A stretch of 64,000 nt of DNA from Oikopleura dioica (GCA_907165135.1 OU015568.1:15883208-15947207); one strand, 5' to 3'; shown: positions 1 to 11,602, numbered from the stretch's first letter. Notes: generated from the sequence alone by a model not told the origin. Translations and numbers: made by a program.

Positions 1-403
1 CATACTCATTACATCCTTGCTATCGACATCCGGTTTTCGACGGCCCCAGAGGCCAATCACTTGAGTTGGTAACCACCTGTCGTTGCTAAATATCATGTGA
101 CTTTCTCATCAATAGGATCATCCTATAATAGGATGGTCAGATACACCTAATTAATCAAGAATTAACTATCGAGTTAATCTAAGCTGTTAAAACAATGATT
201 CAATGGCAATCGAGATGCTAGCACCAAATGTTATATTTAGCGTTTATACCTGCAGTTCATATTTGCGTCACTAGAAAAAGTATTAAAACCAGATAATGAT
301 ACGTACCAGGAAGGAAAGGTGACAAGGGAAAGAGGGAGGATGAATATGACGGACACCAGAATGAATGAATTCTTTTTGCAGTCAACCGATCGACCCGATG
401 TAC
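1..403. other. No gene resolved; downstream intron/3' part of the Tudor-like gene
   Basis: No convincing coding exon is seen. The last readable exon of the minus-strand Tudor-like gene ends in a clean GT donor just right of this stretch, so these bases are probably intron or the 3' part of that gene, which continues past the window edge. Confidence 0.4.
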
Positions 404-1684
404 TTACGTTTCCGTCACTCTGCGATAGAATTTTATATCAGACTTTCTAATTCTATCTTCGCTGAGAAGCAACACATGTGATTTCTTGATAGTGACAGTT
501 TTCATGAAGTCAGCGTCGAGATAGACGACTTTTATGTTCGCGCTAGAATTGGAGGTTAGAATCTGGGAATCAGCATTTGATACCTTCTTTGATCGAGTAT
601 TTGCTTGATAAGCGCGGGGTAGAAAAGTTCTTCTTCTTGTTCTTTCGGAGCGTCGCCGATGAACTTGGCCCAAACGAGAGAGCCAACACTCAAATCGACC
701 ATGGCATCACAAGACATAGACGTGCTCGTCGACGACGGGGAGTTCTGAAAGGACGAGCAGGAACCAAAGAAGTTGTAGTCGGTGCCGTTGCTGTTTTGGT
801 TTGAAAACTGGTTCGAAATGGTGCTGGTCGGGGTCGGATCGTCGTCGATTTCTTGCTTCACTTCGTTGCAGTAATCTTGCGCTGTTTCCATCACTGGTTG
901 CGGTAGATTTTCGCTGGTTTCTGCAGAATGCATCGTTAGCTCGTCCATCGTCGGCGGGGTATTTATATAATCGGAAATGCTCATCTACGAAAAAACGATA
1001 GAAAAAAATAACAAAATTGCCAATTTACCTTCGATCGAAAATTTGAGACTGGCAAATTGTCATCTTCTTCATCCGCCGGTTCCGATTTAACTTTCTCTAG
1101 CTCCATTTGCTGTTCTCTAAGAGCAATAAGATCCGAAAGTCTCTCATCGTCATGTGCGTCGTTTTCTCTATTTTTAATAATACGCAGGCTGCTTTGCACT
1201 TGCGTCTCTATCTGATTTTGCTCTGACTCGGCTTCAACGACTTTTGGCTTCTTTTTTGCTCCGGGCTGACTTTCCATTCTGCTCGCCGGAACTCGCCGTT
1301 TCGAAAATAGCTTCGCGTGGAGATGGCTGGCCAGAGTTGGAAGACCAGGATTGAATGTTTTTGACGCGCTGTTGCATTCGAATATTAGTTGATCAAGGGA
1401 AATCTTCTTTTCTACAAGAAAACTCAGTTAGATCTACCGAAATTGCCGAATTTACCTTCGGTGTGAATATCTTCAAGCCTGACATCTTCTTCCTCTCGGT
1501 GATAAAGAAGCCCGTCAGAGCTCGAAGTGTCCCTGAGAACGAGGTATTTCTCCTTGACCTCGACGATCTTTCTCCGATGAATCGTTCGAACGCGGACGTA
1601 CTCATTCAATTCTTCATCAGAAATACTCGGAGGGGTAAGAACTTCTTGGGGAGGCGTCAAAGTCTCCTCGGCGATGGTTTCCAT
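404..1684 (-). CDS. Tudor-like domain protein, 3' end missing
   Basis: Four exons read through in frame with GT-AG introns of about 43-45 bp: 1684 to about 1477, about 1433 to 1030, 984 to about 566, and about 540 to 404, ending in a GT donor that leads off the window. The N-terminus is acidic and proline/threonine-rich. The middle is charged, with a Lys-rich patch, a predicted helix rich in Glu and Gln, and a Ser/Asn-rich linker. The C-terminal part has a Tudor/PWWP-like pattern: VGSLVWAKF, then FYPALIKQI, then IKVVYLD and a basic beta-strand ending SHVLLL. Such barrels usually bind methylated lysine or arginine on histones or other nuclear proteins. A nuclear reader or adaptor role is an inference; I cannot name the orthologue. 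The start is the first Met of the 1684 exon. Confidence 0.6.
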
Positions 1685-2134
1685 TTTTTAAATACCGAAT
1701 ATCGACTTAAAGTATCTGAAACAGGGCCAGTCAGTTTCGAATTTATTCCATTTTGAGTCGTCTTGATAATTGAAAGTGTGAATACTTTTTTCAAAGTGTT
1801 AAAAGTTTTCAGTGGTGTTGCACTGTTGTTGAAAGCAATAAAGCAGGTATGGGGATATAAAAACTGACATCGATAAAGAGAAAAAAAGATGAAGAGGAGG
1901 GACATAGAACGAAACATCGAAAACCTAAATTGGGGAAAAAAAAAGAAATAAAAAATTCATCATAAGTTTCGACTGGTTGGACCAGAATTCTTTTTGATAT
2001 CAAGCTTGAACTAAAAAGCAGAACGCCTTATCACAATGAAATTTTCTTAATTGAAAAATGAAATTTCTTTAGAGGGTCAATCGTAAACATAAAGGAAAAG
2101 TAAGGAGAATAAAATTTGAAAAGACTAAAAGAGC

Positions 2135-4544
2135 TTATTTACAAAATGTAATAAAATAAAGTAGTGTAACTTCATTATGAAGTTTTTGAAGCTCGCGGGT
2201 GTTAAGATTTGAAGATATATCGCGCTTTTGACGTATATGCGTTCCGGACCATTTTCTTAAATTCAAAAATAAAAATCCGTTTTTCAGATGAGAAAAGCCA
2301 ACCAGATTGTGACGCTGCGCCAGGTGGATTTTGAGCCCGTGCTGGGAGGAAGAAACTGCGCCGCAGATTGGGCAGTTTGTGCACGAATCGCAGCGGCAGA
2401 GCATTTGATGCCCAGTTTCAAGGCCTCCGATTCCGTGCTCGTTTTGCATGTGAACCACGCGCATTATCTGAAAGTAACTTTCATCCCTTTTCGGAGGGTT
2501 TGATTTATGCCCGCTGGCTATTTAGTATCGATTCTTGAAGCTTGCCGTGAGAGTTATCGATTGACTGTAAAAGTTGCTCTCTAGGTCGGTAGAACTCACC
2601 TTCGAAACGGTCATTTGGCCGCAAATGTGACACTGGCAGCATTTTGCACATGTGCAGTTCGGGTTAACTCCACTGCATGTTTCGTTCAACGTTCGGTGCA
2701 TGCCACTTTTGGGCTCTATCTTTATCTGCTGCGTTGAGTTTCTAGGGACATTTATTTTCTTGAATGGAGGAGGGAAAGTGTACCTATTAAGATCGTGACG
2801 CTTCTTGTTATGAATTGCTAGCCCAGTTTTATTTTTGAAGGTGTCATTGCAAATACTACAAGTTCGACATGTTTCACACGAACAGTCGTACGAATGCTGA
2901 AGCGCAATGTTTTCGGCATTTGTCGGTTGGCGACTGTTTGTCGCTCCTACCGAGTTCGCCGAAAACATTGATCCATTCTGCTTGATGACTACGGAGTACA
3001 CATTAACACCCAGCGATCTTACCTAGCCAAACCTGAGACCGGAATGCTAAAGTCACTCATCGTCGTAGAGGGGCAGTTTATTTCTATGATTTCATCGCTG
3101 TTTTCCGCTTCGGCTTCGTTTATCTCAGCCTCCGTCAGAGTTATGCGTCTCGTTCTGTATTAAAATTAATGTCTGGAAAACGACAAGTCCGAGGGGACCC
3201 CTCGAAGGGTTAATTACCTTCTTGGAATTATTTCTGTAGGCTGCGGGGAATCATATCCGGGTGGATGCCCTGGACAGACAACTTTGTGATCTTTTAGTTC
3301 ACCAATATTTTTAAACCTTAAAACTTCTGGTTGAACGACTTAGTTTAGTATCTTTAGAACCTCTGAAAACAGCGCTCGCAAACTGTCGGAACATAGTTGC
3401 TATGCCACAGTAGTTTGTGATTCTCAAGCTCAGGCATTGTCCCAAACTCCTTACAGTACGGCCCATCGTATTCACATTTCTTTGACACCTTTGCCGGTAA
3501 TGGGGCTTTTATCAACGCTAGAGCAGCACTACTCGTAGTTGGTGTGTTCAAAGAATTGCTCATGCTCATTGAAACGGCTGGTTTCTTTTCGGGCGAGCTT
3601 GGAAGAGGAGGCAAATTAAGCACCATCGGACCTTCATTTTTGAAATTTTCTGGCGGCTCCAATTTTATCGACTAATTATGCGATTAAAAATCGTTTAACG
3701 CTACGGATCTTACTGAGCTTGAGCGCTCCGAAACGGACTGTCTCAATGTGGAACGGCGAACGCGTTTGGGCTTAGGAGAAGAATCCTCAGATTCATTTTC
3801 AAAGAGCCTCGTCGGAAGAACTCGATTACAAGATTTTACATGCTGTTTGAGAATAGTTTGGTTTTCAAATCTTCTAAGGCAGTGTTTACAATCAGACGTC
3901 ACATAATTACTGAAAGAACAAACGTCGTCTCCATCATGCAATCAAGGAAGAGTACCTGTGCCAGAGCTTGAGATGGAGCTCCAGCTCTCGCTCACTATTA
4001 AACTGCTCGCTGCAATAAGGGCCGATCGCCTCTTTATCACAAGTATAAACGGGGTCATTATCAACAACGATTTCCTCGTCTGAGTCGATGGCATCCATGA
4101 AGTGCTCCGCGCAGTCGTACTTTTCCGGGGCCAAATAACTCGCTTCTCCTGTGTTTCTGTCGTTGAAAAACGTCGCCGTCACCGCCTCCTGGTCTCTGTG
4201 AAGCTGATCAATCATCGCTTGCTGGATTTGGTGGGAGTTGTACTGGCGCTGATAACGTTATGGGAAAACTGTCAAATCGCTTACTTCGATAGTTTTGTGC
4301 TTTCGCAGCGCGCTGAGATCGAGATTTTTGAATTGGAAGATTTTATGCAGAGCTGTCATTTAGGTTTTAATGTGAGTGTTCTCGTGCTAGGGCAATTGCG
4401 ATAAGTGGAAACCTTGTTGCCTGAGTAGACGCCTAAACAACTCGATGTATCAACGTGGTTCATCAGCTTGGAAACAAGAAAAAGCTGGACCAGCTCCATT
4501 GAAGTCAAACTTGAAAGCCATTCGGAGTCTAGCACAGTTGCCAT
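2135..4544 (-). CDS. Multi-exon C2H2 zinc-finger protein with Cys-rich tandem units
   Basis: About seven exons on the minus strand. The first probable exon starts at Met 4544. Later exons (4215-3934, 3941-3684, 3662-3354, about 3310-3225, about 3155-3025, 3001-2600 and 2464-2135) join through GT-AG introns at several joins I checked. Two or three early exons each end in a repeated module with spaced Cys and a closing LWHSNYV-type stretch, so the exons look internally duplicated. The C-terminal half has three copies of an unusual module: a short CxC...CxxC cluster (for example CSCETCRTCSIC, CTCAKCCQCHIC, CRCDSCTNCPIC) followed, in two of them, by a C2H2-type helix ending HNKKRH or HLAQRH. Metal binding and DNA or RNA binding are likely, since the spacing is typical of C2H2 fingers; the target is unknown. 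The exact 3' exon and the first intron are unsure. Confidence 0.6.
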
Positions 4545-4780
4545 CTACAATAAACAAAGCTTCAAAAACATATCAGTAGTTCATGTATCCTTAACGAATT
4601 GTATCACTTGTAAGCACTTGTATCACATGTCAGGTCTCAAGAACAATACGAAGAAAAATGTTTATTGAAAGGGTAGAAGGAAGGGGTGATCAATTATGCT
4701 GGCGGGCTGGCCAACCAGAGGAGCGGGATAATTTGTTGAGTACAGTGTGAACTAGTTTTGGAATGGGTGGAGTTGAGCAT

Positions 4781-5573
4781 TCAACTCTGGCTCGGGTCCG
4801 GGGTCAAGCGGATGTATCCTTTTCCAGATGGAAGAGAGGCCTTTTCGAAGCCCTTTGCGAATCGCTTCGTCGCTTGCTCATCGGTCAACGATGGAACAAC
4901 CATGCACCTGAACACGGGTCAGAAAGGGAAATGAGACTGGAAATTTACTTGTCGCCTGACTTCCAGTTCTGAGGTGTGGCTACTTTGTGGAGGGCAGTTA
5001 ATTGAAGAGATTTAACAACGCGAATAATTTCGTCAAAGTTTCGACCAGTGGTGGCAGGGTAGAGGAGAGAGAGTTTGAGTTTTCTGTCTGGTCCAATGAC
5101 AAATACAGCTCTGGCGGTCAAAGGAGTTCCCTGGAAATATTGAAATGACGCACTGGGTAAGAAGGACTTACAGTGGAGTCAAGCTCGTCGGGGTCAAGCA
5201 TGCCAAGTTGGGTGGCGATTGTTCGGTCGTCTGAGATAAGAGGGAAGGGAAAGCCGCCTTCGAGTTTGTTGTAGTCTTGGATATCTTTGATCCATCCTTC
5301 GTGATCGGCCATGGTATCAATAGAGAGCCCAATCAACTTTGTGTTGAGCTCTTTGAACTCTGGCGCGTACTTGGCGGCGGCTCCAAGTTCGGTGGTGCAA
5401 ACTGGAGTGTAATCAGCTGGATGCGAAAAAAGAATACCCTAAACGTAAATTTTCTTTTACAAAAATTGTGAAACTCTTACCCAAGACTCTCCGAGGTAGT
5501 CATAAAGATTCAAGTTTCCCCATGTCGTCTTCATCGACAAGTTTGGGAAGGTATCGCCGAGCTTCAAAGACAT
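4781..5573 (-). CDS. PRDX6: Peroxiredoxin-6-like (1-Cys type) peroxidase
   Basis: The protein starts [12 protein letters not shown] and carries the peroxidatic motif PVCTTE, which is typical of the Prx6 group rather than 2-Cys enzymes (commonly VCPTE). It continues with LIGLSIDT, the strand ending [13 protein letters not shown], then [17 protein letters not shown] and the C-terminal ATPQNW / [13 protein letters not shown] segment found in Prx6 proteins. Prx6 enzymes reduce hydrogen peroxide and phospholipid hydroperoxides, mostly in the cytosol. Several short introns are visible, including GT-AG ones near 5130-5170, 5440-5480 and 4922-4955. The length of about 220 residues matches the family. 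The gene lies close downstream of the MIF4G gene on the same strand (about 210 bp apart), but I see no direct evidence of an operon or trans-splice leader. Confidence 0.9.
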
Positions 5574-5786
5574 CTTTTCTGAAATTTTGAGGAAGGTGAT
5601 TATTGAGTTTTTCTTTTTAATTTAGTTAATTTTTCAGTGAGATAGTTTTTTGGTAGTGATAATGAGTTTTTGTTTGCTGCTTTTAAAAATAAATAAAATT
5701 GCTAAAGGCAGTGGTGAATATAAACGTCAATAAAATGCTAAAAAAGGTGAGGTGTGAGTTTGAAGAAATTTGAAAATTTTCCATTT

Positions 5787-8700
5787 TCAGTAAAACAATT
5801 CTTTTAAATTTTTTGGATCTGCCAGAGACGATACCATGTACGGTATTCCCGCAGAAGTGAAGAAGACTGGTTCTCCACGGCCGTATTCGAATGCGTTTAC
5901 TTCTCTCCTGAACATACCGGTACTTAGAGAACTCAAGCGGAAAGAAGTAGATGCTCAAGGGCGTTTTACTTACGGATTGTTACTTATTACGCTTCCCGAC
6001 AGATAGCTTTTCCAGCCTGTTGCTCTCTGGATGAGCACTTTCTTTGCGTTCTCGTTTCCTCTCCTGGCCTGAATGGATAGCAAGTGCCACACTTCCGCCA
6101 ACGCCGTCCGGTTGTTTTGCTCGATTTCGATGATCGGGCCGACTCCAAGTCGAAGCACTTGCGTGGCGATGCGAACATTGCTCGGCGATGGGGTATTTAT
6201 AAGAGTGAGCAAGAGCGACGGCAGAAGCTTTGAGAAGATCTGTATTCTCGCTGGCTTGCCGTTCTCAATGCTCGGAATGAGGAAATTCACCAGAAGCTCC
6301 GCGATGAACATCGTCAGTGTTTGAAGCCTCTAAAATTGGAAAACTGAGGACGAAACAGGGAACTCTGAGGCTACCTCTCTTTCGGATATTTCCATTGATT
6401 TGGCGAACTCGTCTTTCTTCCTGAACTCTTTCTGGAGCATCATCAGCAAAATCGTCCTGAAGCCTTTCTCGTTCTCTCCTTTTTTGATCTTGAGACAGAT
6501 TTCTGCGACTAATTTCGACGCGATGTGGCAGAATGGAATATCGCAGACACTAAAATACACAATTAAGGGTATAGTCGTCGATTTGGCCGATTTCAGAGGG
6601 TTATAACTCGGGACTTGGAATATGTGAGAGGCTCTAAAATAGCTCAAATAAAATATCTATCCTAGATCTCACTTTTCTCACAGCCTTTTACGTATTTTCC
6701 AAGGAAATATTTGTTTGCTGATCGCTCAAAGTTGAGCTTTCGGCCAAATAACGCCAAAATAGCCTCTTTTCAAGGCGTTATAAGTCCGAAGTTTCTAAAT
6801 AGACCTATTGATTCTATATAATTTTCTTAAAATATAGACCCATATCTTAAAAATGACACAGCCTTATACTGTAATCATAAAATTTTCTTTGAAAAATTTT
6901 TAAAAGAACCAAGGTACCAATTTTTGACCTTTCAGATTGATAATGTGCCCTGCGGGCATAGCCCAAACTTATCCTAAGGGGTCCCAAATAAATGCTCTGA
7001 ATATAAGCTTTCAAAAAATGTATCATATGGCACCCTTACAATGCCCCTAAAAATGGTCAAAATTTCAAATTATTCGGCTTATGGCAAAATACACTAAATT
7101 TTGCCACTTTCAAACGCAATTTGCCGCCAAATGGGTTGAGATAGCCAAAATAATCATGAGGGGTTTTTTGCTCAGAATTTTATGGGGATTCTAAAAATAT
7201 GCTCAGATTACAAATTGGAGACCCTACCAAAATCGATGACTATACCCTAGGATCGACAAATGCCCCCGAAATCCGGATCGGGTTTTCATCGGATTTTCTT
7301 GAGCTCTGATTTTTCCGATCGGGTTTTTGTCGGGTTTTCGTCGGGTTTTTGTCGGGTTTTTTATCGGGTTTTTGTAGGATTTTTTTCGGGTTTTTGTCGG
7401 GTATTTTTCGGGTTTTCATCGGGTCTTTGTCGGGTTCTCGTCGGGTTTTCACAACACTGAAGTTAAATCAAATAAATTGAACCCAAATCGGCGAAAATAG
7501 ACATAATTTTTGGCTAACAGAAGTTTTGGTGCCCTCTTTAAAGAAACTGATGAGGAGATACGATGAGAAACCCGACAAAAATACCCTACAAAAACCCGAT
7601 AAATGACCCTACAAAAATCCGATTTTGTAGGGTCGTCAAAATTTCAACGTCGGGTTTTTGTAGGGTAGGCAGAATCCAACAAAAACCCGACAAAAACGTC
7701 GGTTTTCGATCGGGTGTCGGGTGGGACTTGTCGATCCTAGACTATACCCTTAAAACATCATAAAGGTTTGTAAAGGTCCTTTTCAGCGGTCAAAGCAAGA
7801 CTTACCATGTATTATAAATTGTTTCCGCGACATATTCCATGAATTCGTCGCCGAATCCATTCGCGCCCATGATAATCGTGCTTATCAAGCAATCGAGCAT
7901 ACTGTCGAAATCGGCTGGGTACTTGAGGAGACGATAAATCGCCTCGTTGAGGATATTCTTCATGTTGAAAAGTCTCTGCGCATCTTCTAAAAAATATCTC
8001 AATTTTGAAAAAAAAAGAAAGAAGTTAGGAGCGAAAGGCAAATAAAGAAACGCGACTTTGCAAATACACTAGATCGCAATTTTGAAATTTCTTGAAAAGA
8101 GAGAAAATAAAGAAGAAAATCTAAAAGTTTGTGCTCGTTTCGAGTATTTATACAACCTCAGTAAGACTCGAAAATCAACTTTATCTCAAGATAAACAGAA
8201 ATAATCTCTTGATGAAACGTATGGGCTAGAGCCAACAGGTATTACTCCAGCTCAAGCAGGATTGAATAACTAATAGAGCCTTCCTATTTTCATATTTTAT
8301 GAACAACAAAAGTAAATCTTGGAATTACCTGTTTGAAGATTTGCTTCGGGCACCGTGCATTTCAAATGCACGGGTCTATTCTGCAAATAATCGATGCTTT
8401 CGGGATTCTTGATTTGCTTCTTGAGCCATTTTGCGTATCTGGAATCGGAAAGCTCGTCATCTTGCAGCTTCATAAAGAGTATCTCGGGCAGCGTCGCATC
8501 GCTCGGCAGGTTATCGATAAGAGACGGCAAGCTGGAGCACTGGACGACCCTGTCCGAGTTGGAAATGTTCGGCAAGTCGAAGGCACTGCGCGGAATGTTC
8601 TTGGCCGTGGAGAGGAGCTTTATACTTTGAGGTTTGGCAACTTTTCGAGGCGGTCGTATCGTTTTCTCGTCGTTTTCTTTTTCTTCTTTCTCGCAGGGAG

Positions 8701-8788
8701 TCAGCCAAGGATCAGTGCTCGGAAGATCTTCAAAGCTTGAGTCGGAAACTGCCCACGGGTTGTCATTCAAGTCGATCATTTTCATCAT
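5787..8788 (-). CDS. MIF4G-domain protein (PAIP1/CTIF-like)
   Basis: Exons on the minus strand: 8788 to about 8329, about 7988 to about 7805, about 6552 to 6400, about 6325 to about 5984, and a terminal exon about 5922 to 5787. The N-terminus is disordered with acidic and PP/RK patches. Then comes an all-helical region (ILNEAIYRLLKYPADFDSML, then FRTILLMMLQKEF, then FIAELLVNFLIP) whose spacing matches MIF4G domains, closest in feel to PAIP1/CTIF-type translation regulators. These proteins link poly(A)-binding or cap-binding proteins to eIF4 factors. The last exon, joined by GTAAGT...AAG in frame, adds a conserved-looking tail (FFTSAGIPYMVSS). The intron 6553-7804 is about 1.25 kb, unusually long here, and holds a foldback transposon. 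Assignment within the MIF4G family is an inference. Confidence 0.65.
7247..7740. mobile_element. Foldback-type transposon with hAT-like 8-bp duplication
   Basis: The element ends in 13-bp perfect inverted repeats (CTAGGATCGACAA at the left, its reverse complement at the right) and is flanked by a perfect 8-bp direct repeat, ACTATACC, at 7239-7246 and 7741-7748. Inside, the left arm is an array of short units around GGGTTTTTGTC (7275-7450) and the right arm has the same unit inverted (7566-7715), so the two arms can fold back. The middle about 110 bp is unrelated. No transposase is present, so it is non-autonomous. The 8-bp duplication fits hAT-superfamily integration. It sits in the long MIF4G-gene intron. 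Confidence 0.85.
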
Positions 8789-8892
8789 TCCGTTCTATCT
8801 GAAAAATTACATATAAATTGATTTCCGTTCTCGATGAAAAAAAGAAGATACAAAAAATGAGAAGCACTGGTATTAAATGAAGGATAAGTGTG

Positions 8893-9771
8893 TCAAGCTG
8901 CTGATGGAAACATTCCGCGCGATCGAGGATGAAGATACTTGGTGTGCTGCCCAATGGCAAACAGCTCTGCCCCGTCAGATGAAGTGATTCGTGTCTCTAG
9001 AAAGGCGATTTTTTCCTGCTCCTGGAGAAAAGTGCTCTCCAAGCGAAGCTCTGTCGTCGATTGTTCAACTGGCTTGAGTGTCGTCTGAACAAAGTTTTCG
9101 ATTATTTTTTTTCTGCTCAATTGGGCTGGTCAATCGACTTTTAAATTATTCGCTTTAGACTTTGAATTATCCGAATTTCTCATGAAAACGCTTGAATAAA
9201 TAGGATTTATGCCTTGGCTCAGAAACCTGCGAAGAAGACCTGAGTCAAGGGTCTAAAAGAGCTTTAATGAAAGCCGCGTAGCGGCTTTTTCCACAACGAA
9301 GCCGCAGAGCGGCTTCGCCAGAAAAAAGTAGAATAGATTTGATAAGAATTTCATAAAAGTAACCCTGACTCAGGTCCTCTACACAGTTTGTTGAGTCCAC
9401 ATTTCTGCTTACCAGGGATAGTTTGGTAGAAACACCGGCTAGTCTTGCATCCCCTGTCATGCATAAAATTGTAGTGGTAGAATCGACGATGGATGTAAGA
9501 GTTCCAGGAGAAAGTTGACCTTTGAAATTCAGCTCGTTTTCGTCGATTTTATAGGATGAAATCAGCTTCCCAGGTTGAAAATCGAGAATCTTTGACTTTC
9601 TCTAACACGAGTTGAAAACAAATTAACCTTGTCTCGAATTGAAACTTTAAAAAAATCAACTTTCTTCGACTTCGAAACTCGCGCCTGAAAAGCTCTTTCA
9701 ACTGGACCAAGATTTTTCGCAGCTTTTGCCAAAATTCCATTTATCTTCGAAGCATTCAAAAGATGCGTCAT
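8893..9771 (-). CDS. Hotdog-fold thioesterase (ACOT13-like)
   Basis: Reading across introns gives an N-terminal helix (LAKAAKNLGPVERAFQ), a strand PGKLISSYKIDENELN, the core motif GQLSPGTLTSIVDSTTT, the strand GVSTKLSL, then after an intron TTLKPVEQSTTELRLES and the closing strand ELFAIGQHTKYL. This follows the order of human ACOT13, whose core is HGGLTATLVDN. The Asp in IVDS is kept, but the usual HGG is SPG here. ACOT13-type enzymes hydrolyse acyl-CoA, often at mitochondria. The canonical intron between GVSTKLSL and TTLKPV (about 9089-9415) holds a complete 188-bp MITE. A Met at 9954 could add an N-terminal extension; I chose 9771 because the family starts close to this helix. Confidence 0.7.
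9213..9400. mobile_element. MITE family 1, copy a (intronic)
   Basis: Degenerate terminal inverted repeats of the CTGGGCTCGGCAACC family and the subterminal palindromic block CCTGAGTCAGGGTCT (here with small changes) at both ends. Internal hairpin units of the type AAGCCGC-n-GCGGCTT lie at 9270-9310. Flanking 8-bp duplications are ATTTATGC at left and ATTTCTGC at right (7 of 8). It lies in the canonical intron of the thioesterase gene. Confidence 0.8.
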
Positions 9772-10140
9772 TCCAGGAAAATTTATTCTTCTCTAGAGAA
9801 ATGCTCGAAAAAGGTTCCGTAATGTCCCAAAATGATAACTTTGTGAATTTTTCTCATCTTTCCGCCTATCACGCGTGCGCGCCCAGGAAACTAACGGCCA
9901 ATGACGGCTTGAATCAAGAAACTCGGAGAGTTCATCGTTAACCTCGCTAGCCATTTTGATATTTTGAAGTCTTTACATTGCTAAATTTCACATTTGCCGA
10001 ATCCTGAAAACTTTCATTCTGGGAATACGTTTATTTTTCAAACAAAAAGAGTGAGAATCAGTTGGGTACAGTAGGAACAAGCTTTGGTAACACTGTTACC
10101 GTAACAGTACATACAGAAGTTTAGTTCTTAGCAGGTCTCT

Positions 10141-10560
10141 TTGGCGGCTTTCGTTGATCAATTTCAGAAGTCTTCTTCCTCCTCTTCTTCTCGAGTGAGC
10201 AGTTTCAACCAGCGCACTTGTAGGAGAATATCGTGTTGCCTGGACAAGACCTTCTCTTTGAAAGCAGCAGTCGCGTCAATCATGATCTCTCTAAGACCCT
10301 CTCTTCGTTTCTTGATGATGTCGATAATGCGGGAACCTTGTTCGTCATCTTTGTCGCAAAAGACGTGAGAAGTTCGTTTGAAGTCCGGATTGTTCCAGTA
10401 CGATTGTTCCTTCCTGACGTCGATCCCTTTGTGGAAAGCTACCATGAAATTTACCAGCTCGATGAATTCGTAGCGGATATAAGCAAGCACGTGAAAGTCG
10501 CAGCCGCAGGAGAACTCGAAACAGAAATCGGTACCGCCGACTTTAAATTAAAGTGATTAA
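10141..10560 (-). CDS. Unknown conserved protein, tandem copy 1 (possibly truncated)
   Basis: Encodes a protein paralogous to the next gene. The shared order is FEFSCGCDF, a helix ending ELVNFMVAFHKGIDV, then KEQSYWNNPDFKRTSHVFCD and KDDEQGSRIIDIIKKRRE. It ends in a run of Glu and lacks the Lys-rich tail of copy 2. Its 5' exon is not clear: an in-frame stop (TAA) lies just upstream of the FEFSCGC segment next to a possible AG acceptor, so either an upstream exon is spliced on or the copy is truncated. I do not recognise the family. The Cys pair spacing in SCGC and the conserved Trp-Asn-x-Pro stretch may be structural. Confidence 0.45.
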
Positions 10561-10926
10561 ATGATTTATACAGTGCATGTGCCAAAAAGAGGGCGTCGTA
10601 TGCGAATGAGTTAGGAATTGGAAGCAGCTGGGTTTTGGCGGCGCAGGTGACTATTATCACTGATTATCGGCAAGATTCTACAGCGGTTTTCGGTGGTCTT
10701 TGTTACAAACACTTTGTAGTTTTCGCCATTTCGATATTTTAAAGTGCTTATATTGCTTAGATTCAAATTTGACAAATCAAAAAAATATTAATAGTAGTAA
10801 TAGTTTATTTTGTTCAATTTGTGGATTGGTTAACAGGAAATACCAAGAGGTGCACGCAGTGATTTGGCAACAGTAGCCTAAAATTAAAGAAACAACACAT
10901 TGCAGTTGGATTTAGAGGAAAACTTT

Positions 10927-11583
10927 TTACTTCTTCGTTGGCTTCTTCGGCTTTCGTTGATTGTTCTTCTTGGTCTTCTTGTTTTTCTTCTGTTCGGTCG
11001 CAGGATCGTTGAATAGTTTGACAAGCTCATCATCGTTCATCAGGGGCTTCTCGATGAGTGTATTGGTCGTCTTCTGTTTCGACCTTTGGGACTTCTTGGA
11101 TTCTGGAAAGCGGGGTTCTTTCTCGTGAGTGAGGAGAGTCTTGTAGCAGATTTGAAGGAGACGATCGTGGTGCATCGAAATTTCCTTGTCTTTCAGGACA
11201 TCGGGATATTTGTTGTCGGTCGCGAGGCGCTGTCTTCGTTTCTTGATGAGATCGAGGATGCGGAAGTCTTGTTCGCCATCTTTGTCGCAGAAGACGTGAG
11301 AAGTTCGTTTGAAGTGCGGATCGTTCCAGTTAGACTGTTCTTTTTCCACATCTACTCCTTCGTAGAATTTGAGCATCCAACCGGACAGGTCAGCGAAGTA
11401 AAGGTGGTCGATAGTGGGCACGAGGAAGCCGCAGCCGCAGGAGAACTCGAAGTCGTAGTCGGCAGTGCCGAATCGGTTGATTTTCATCTGGAAATCTTGA
11501 TGTCCTTTGACATCGTCGAATTTCAAAAAGACTGGCTGTGACATTCTTGTTATGTTTTGATTGATTGTAGTGATGTCTTTCAA
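10927..11583 (-). CDS. Unknown conserved protein, tandem copy 2
   Basis: A single open exon of 218 codons. After a hydrophilic N-terminus comes the segment shared with copy 1: DYDFEFSCGCGF, a helical stretch around YFADLSGWMLKF, then YEGVDVEKEQSNWNDP, FKRTSHVFCDKDGEQDF and a basic helix ILDLIKKRRQ. The C-terminal 70 residues are highly basic (runs of KK, KPKK), which could be nucleic-acid binding or a nuclear localisation region. The start codon lies only about 20 bp from the edge of the mobile element at 11603-12004, so its promoter is probably within or beyond that element. No known family recognised. Confidence 0.55.
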   Translation of the reverse strand: MKDITTINQNITRMSQPVFLKFDDVKGHQDFQMKINRFGTADYDFEFSCGCGFLVPTIDHLYFADLSGWMLKFYEGVDVEKEQSNWNDPHFKRTSHVFCDKDGEQDFRILDLIKKRRQRLATDNKYPDVLKDKEISMHHDRLLQICYKTLLTHEKEPRFPESKKSQRSKQKTTNTLIEKPLMNDDELVKLFNDPATEQKKNKKTKKNNQRKPKKPTKK

Positions 11584-11602
11584 ACGTTCTGCGATGTTTT
11601 AT

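Noticed and set aside
1355-1756. Plus-strand 133-codon ORF
   Set aside because: Antisense of the Tudor-like gene's first exons; the minus reading has clean splice sites and a conserved pattern.
7260-7460. Plus- and minus-strand ORFs with KPDKNP-like or FSSGF-like repeats
   Set aside because: They are translations of the minisatellite arm of the foldback transposon; open only because the unit has no stops.
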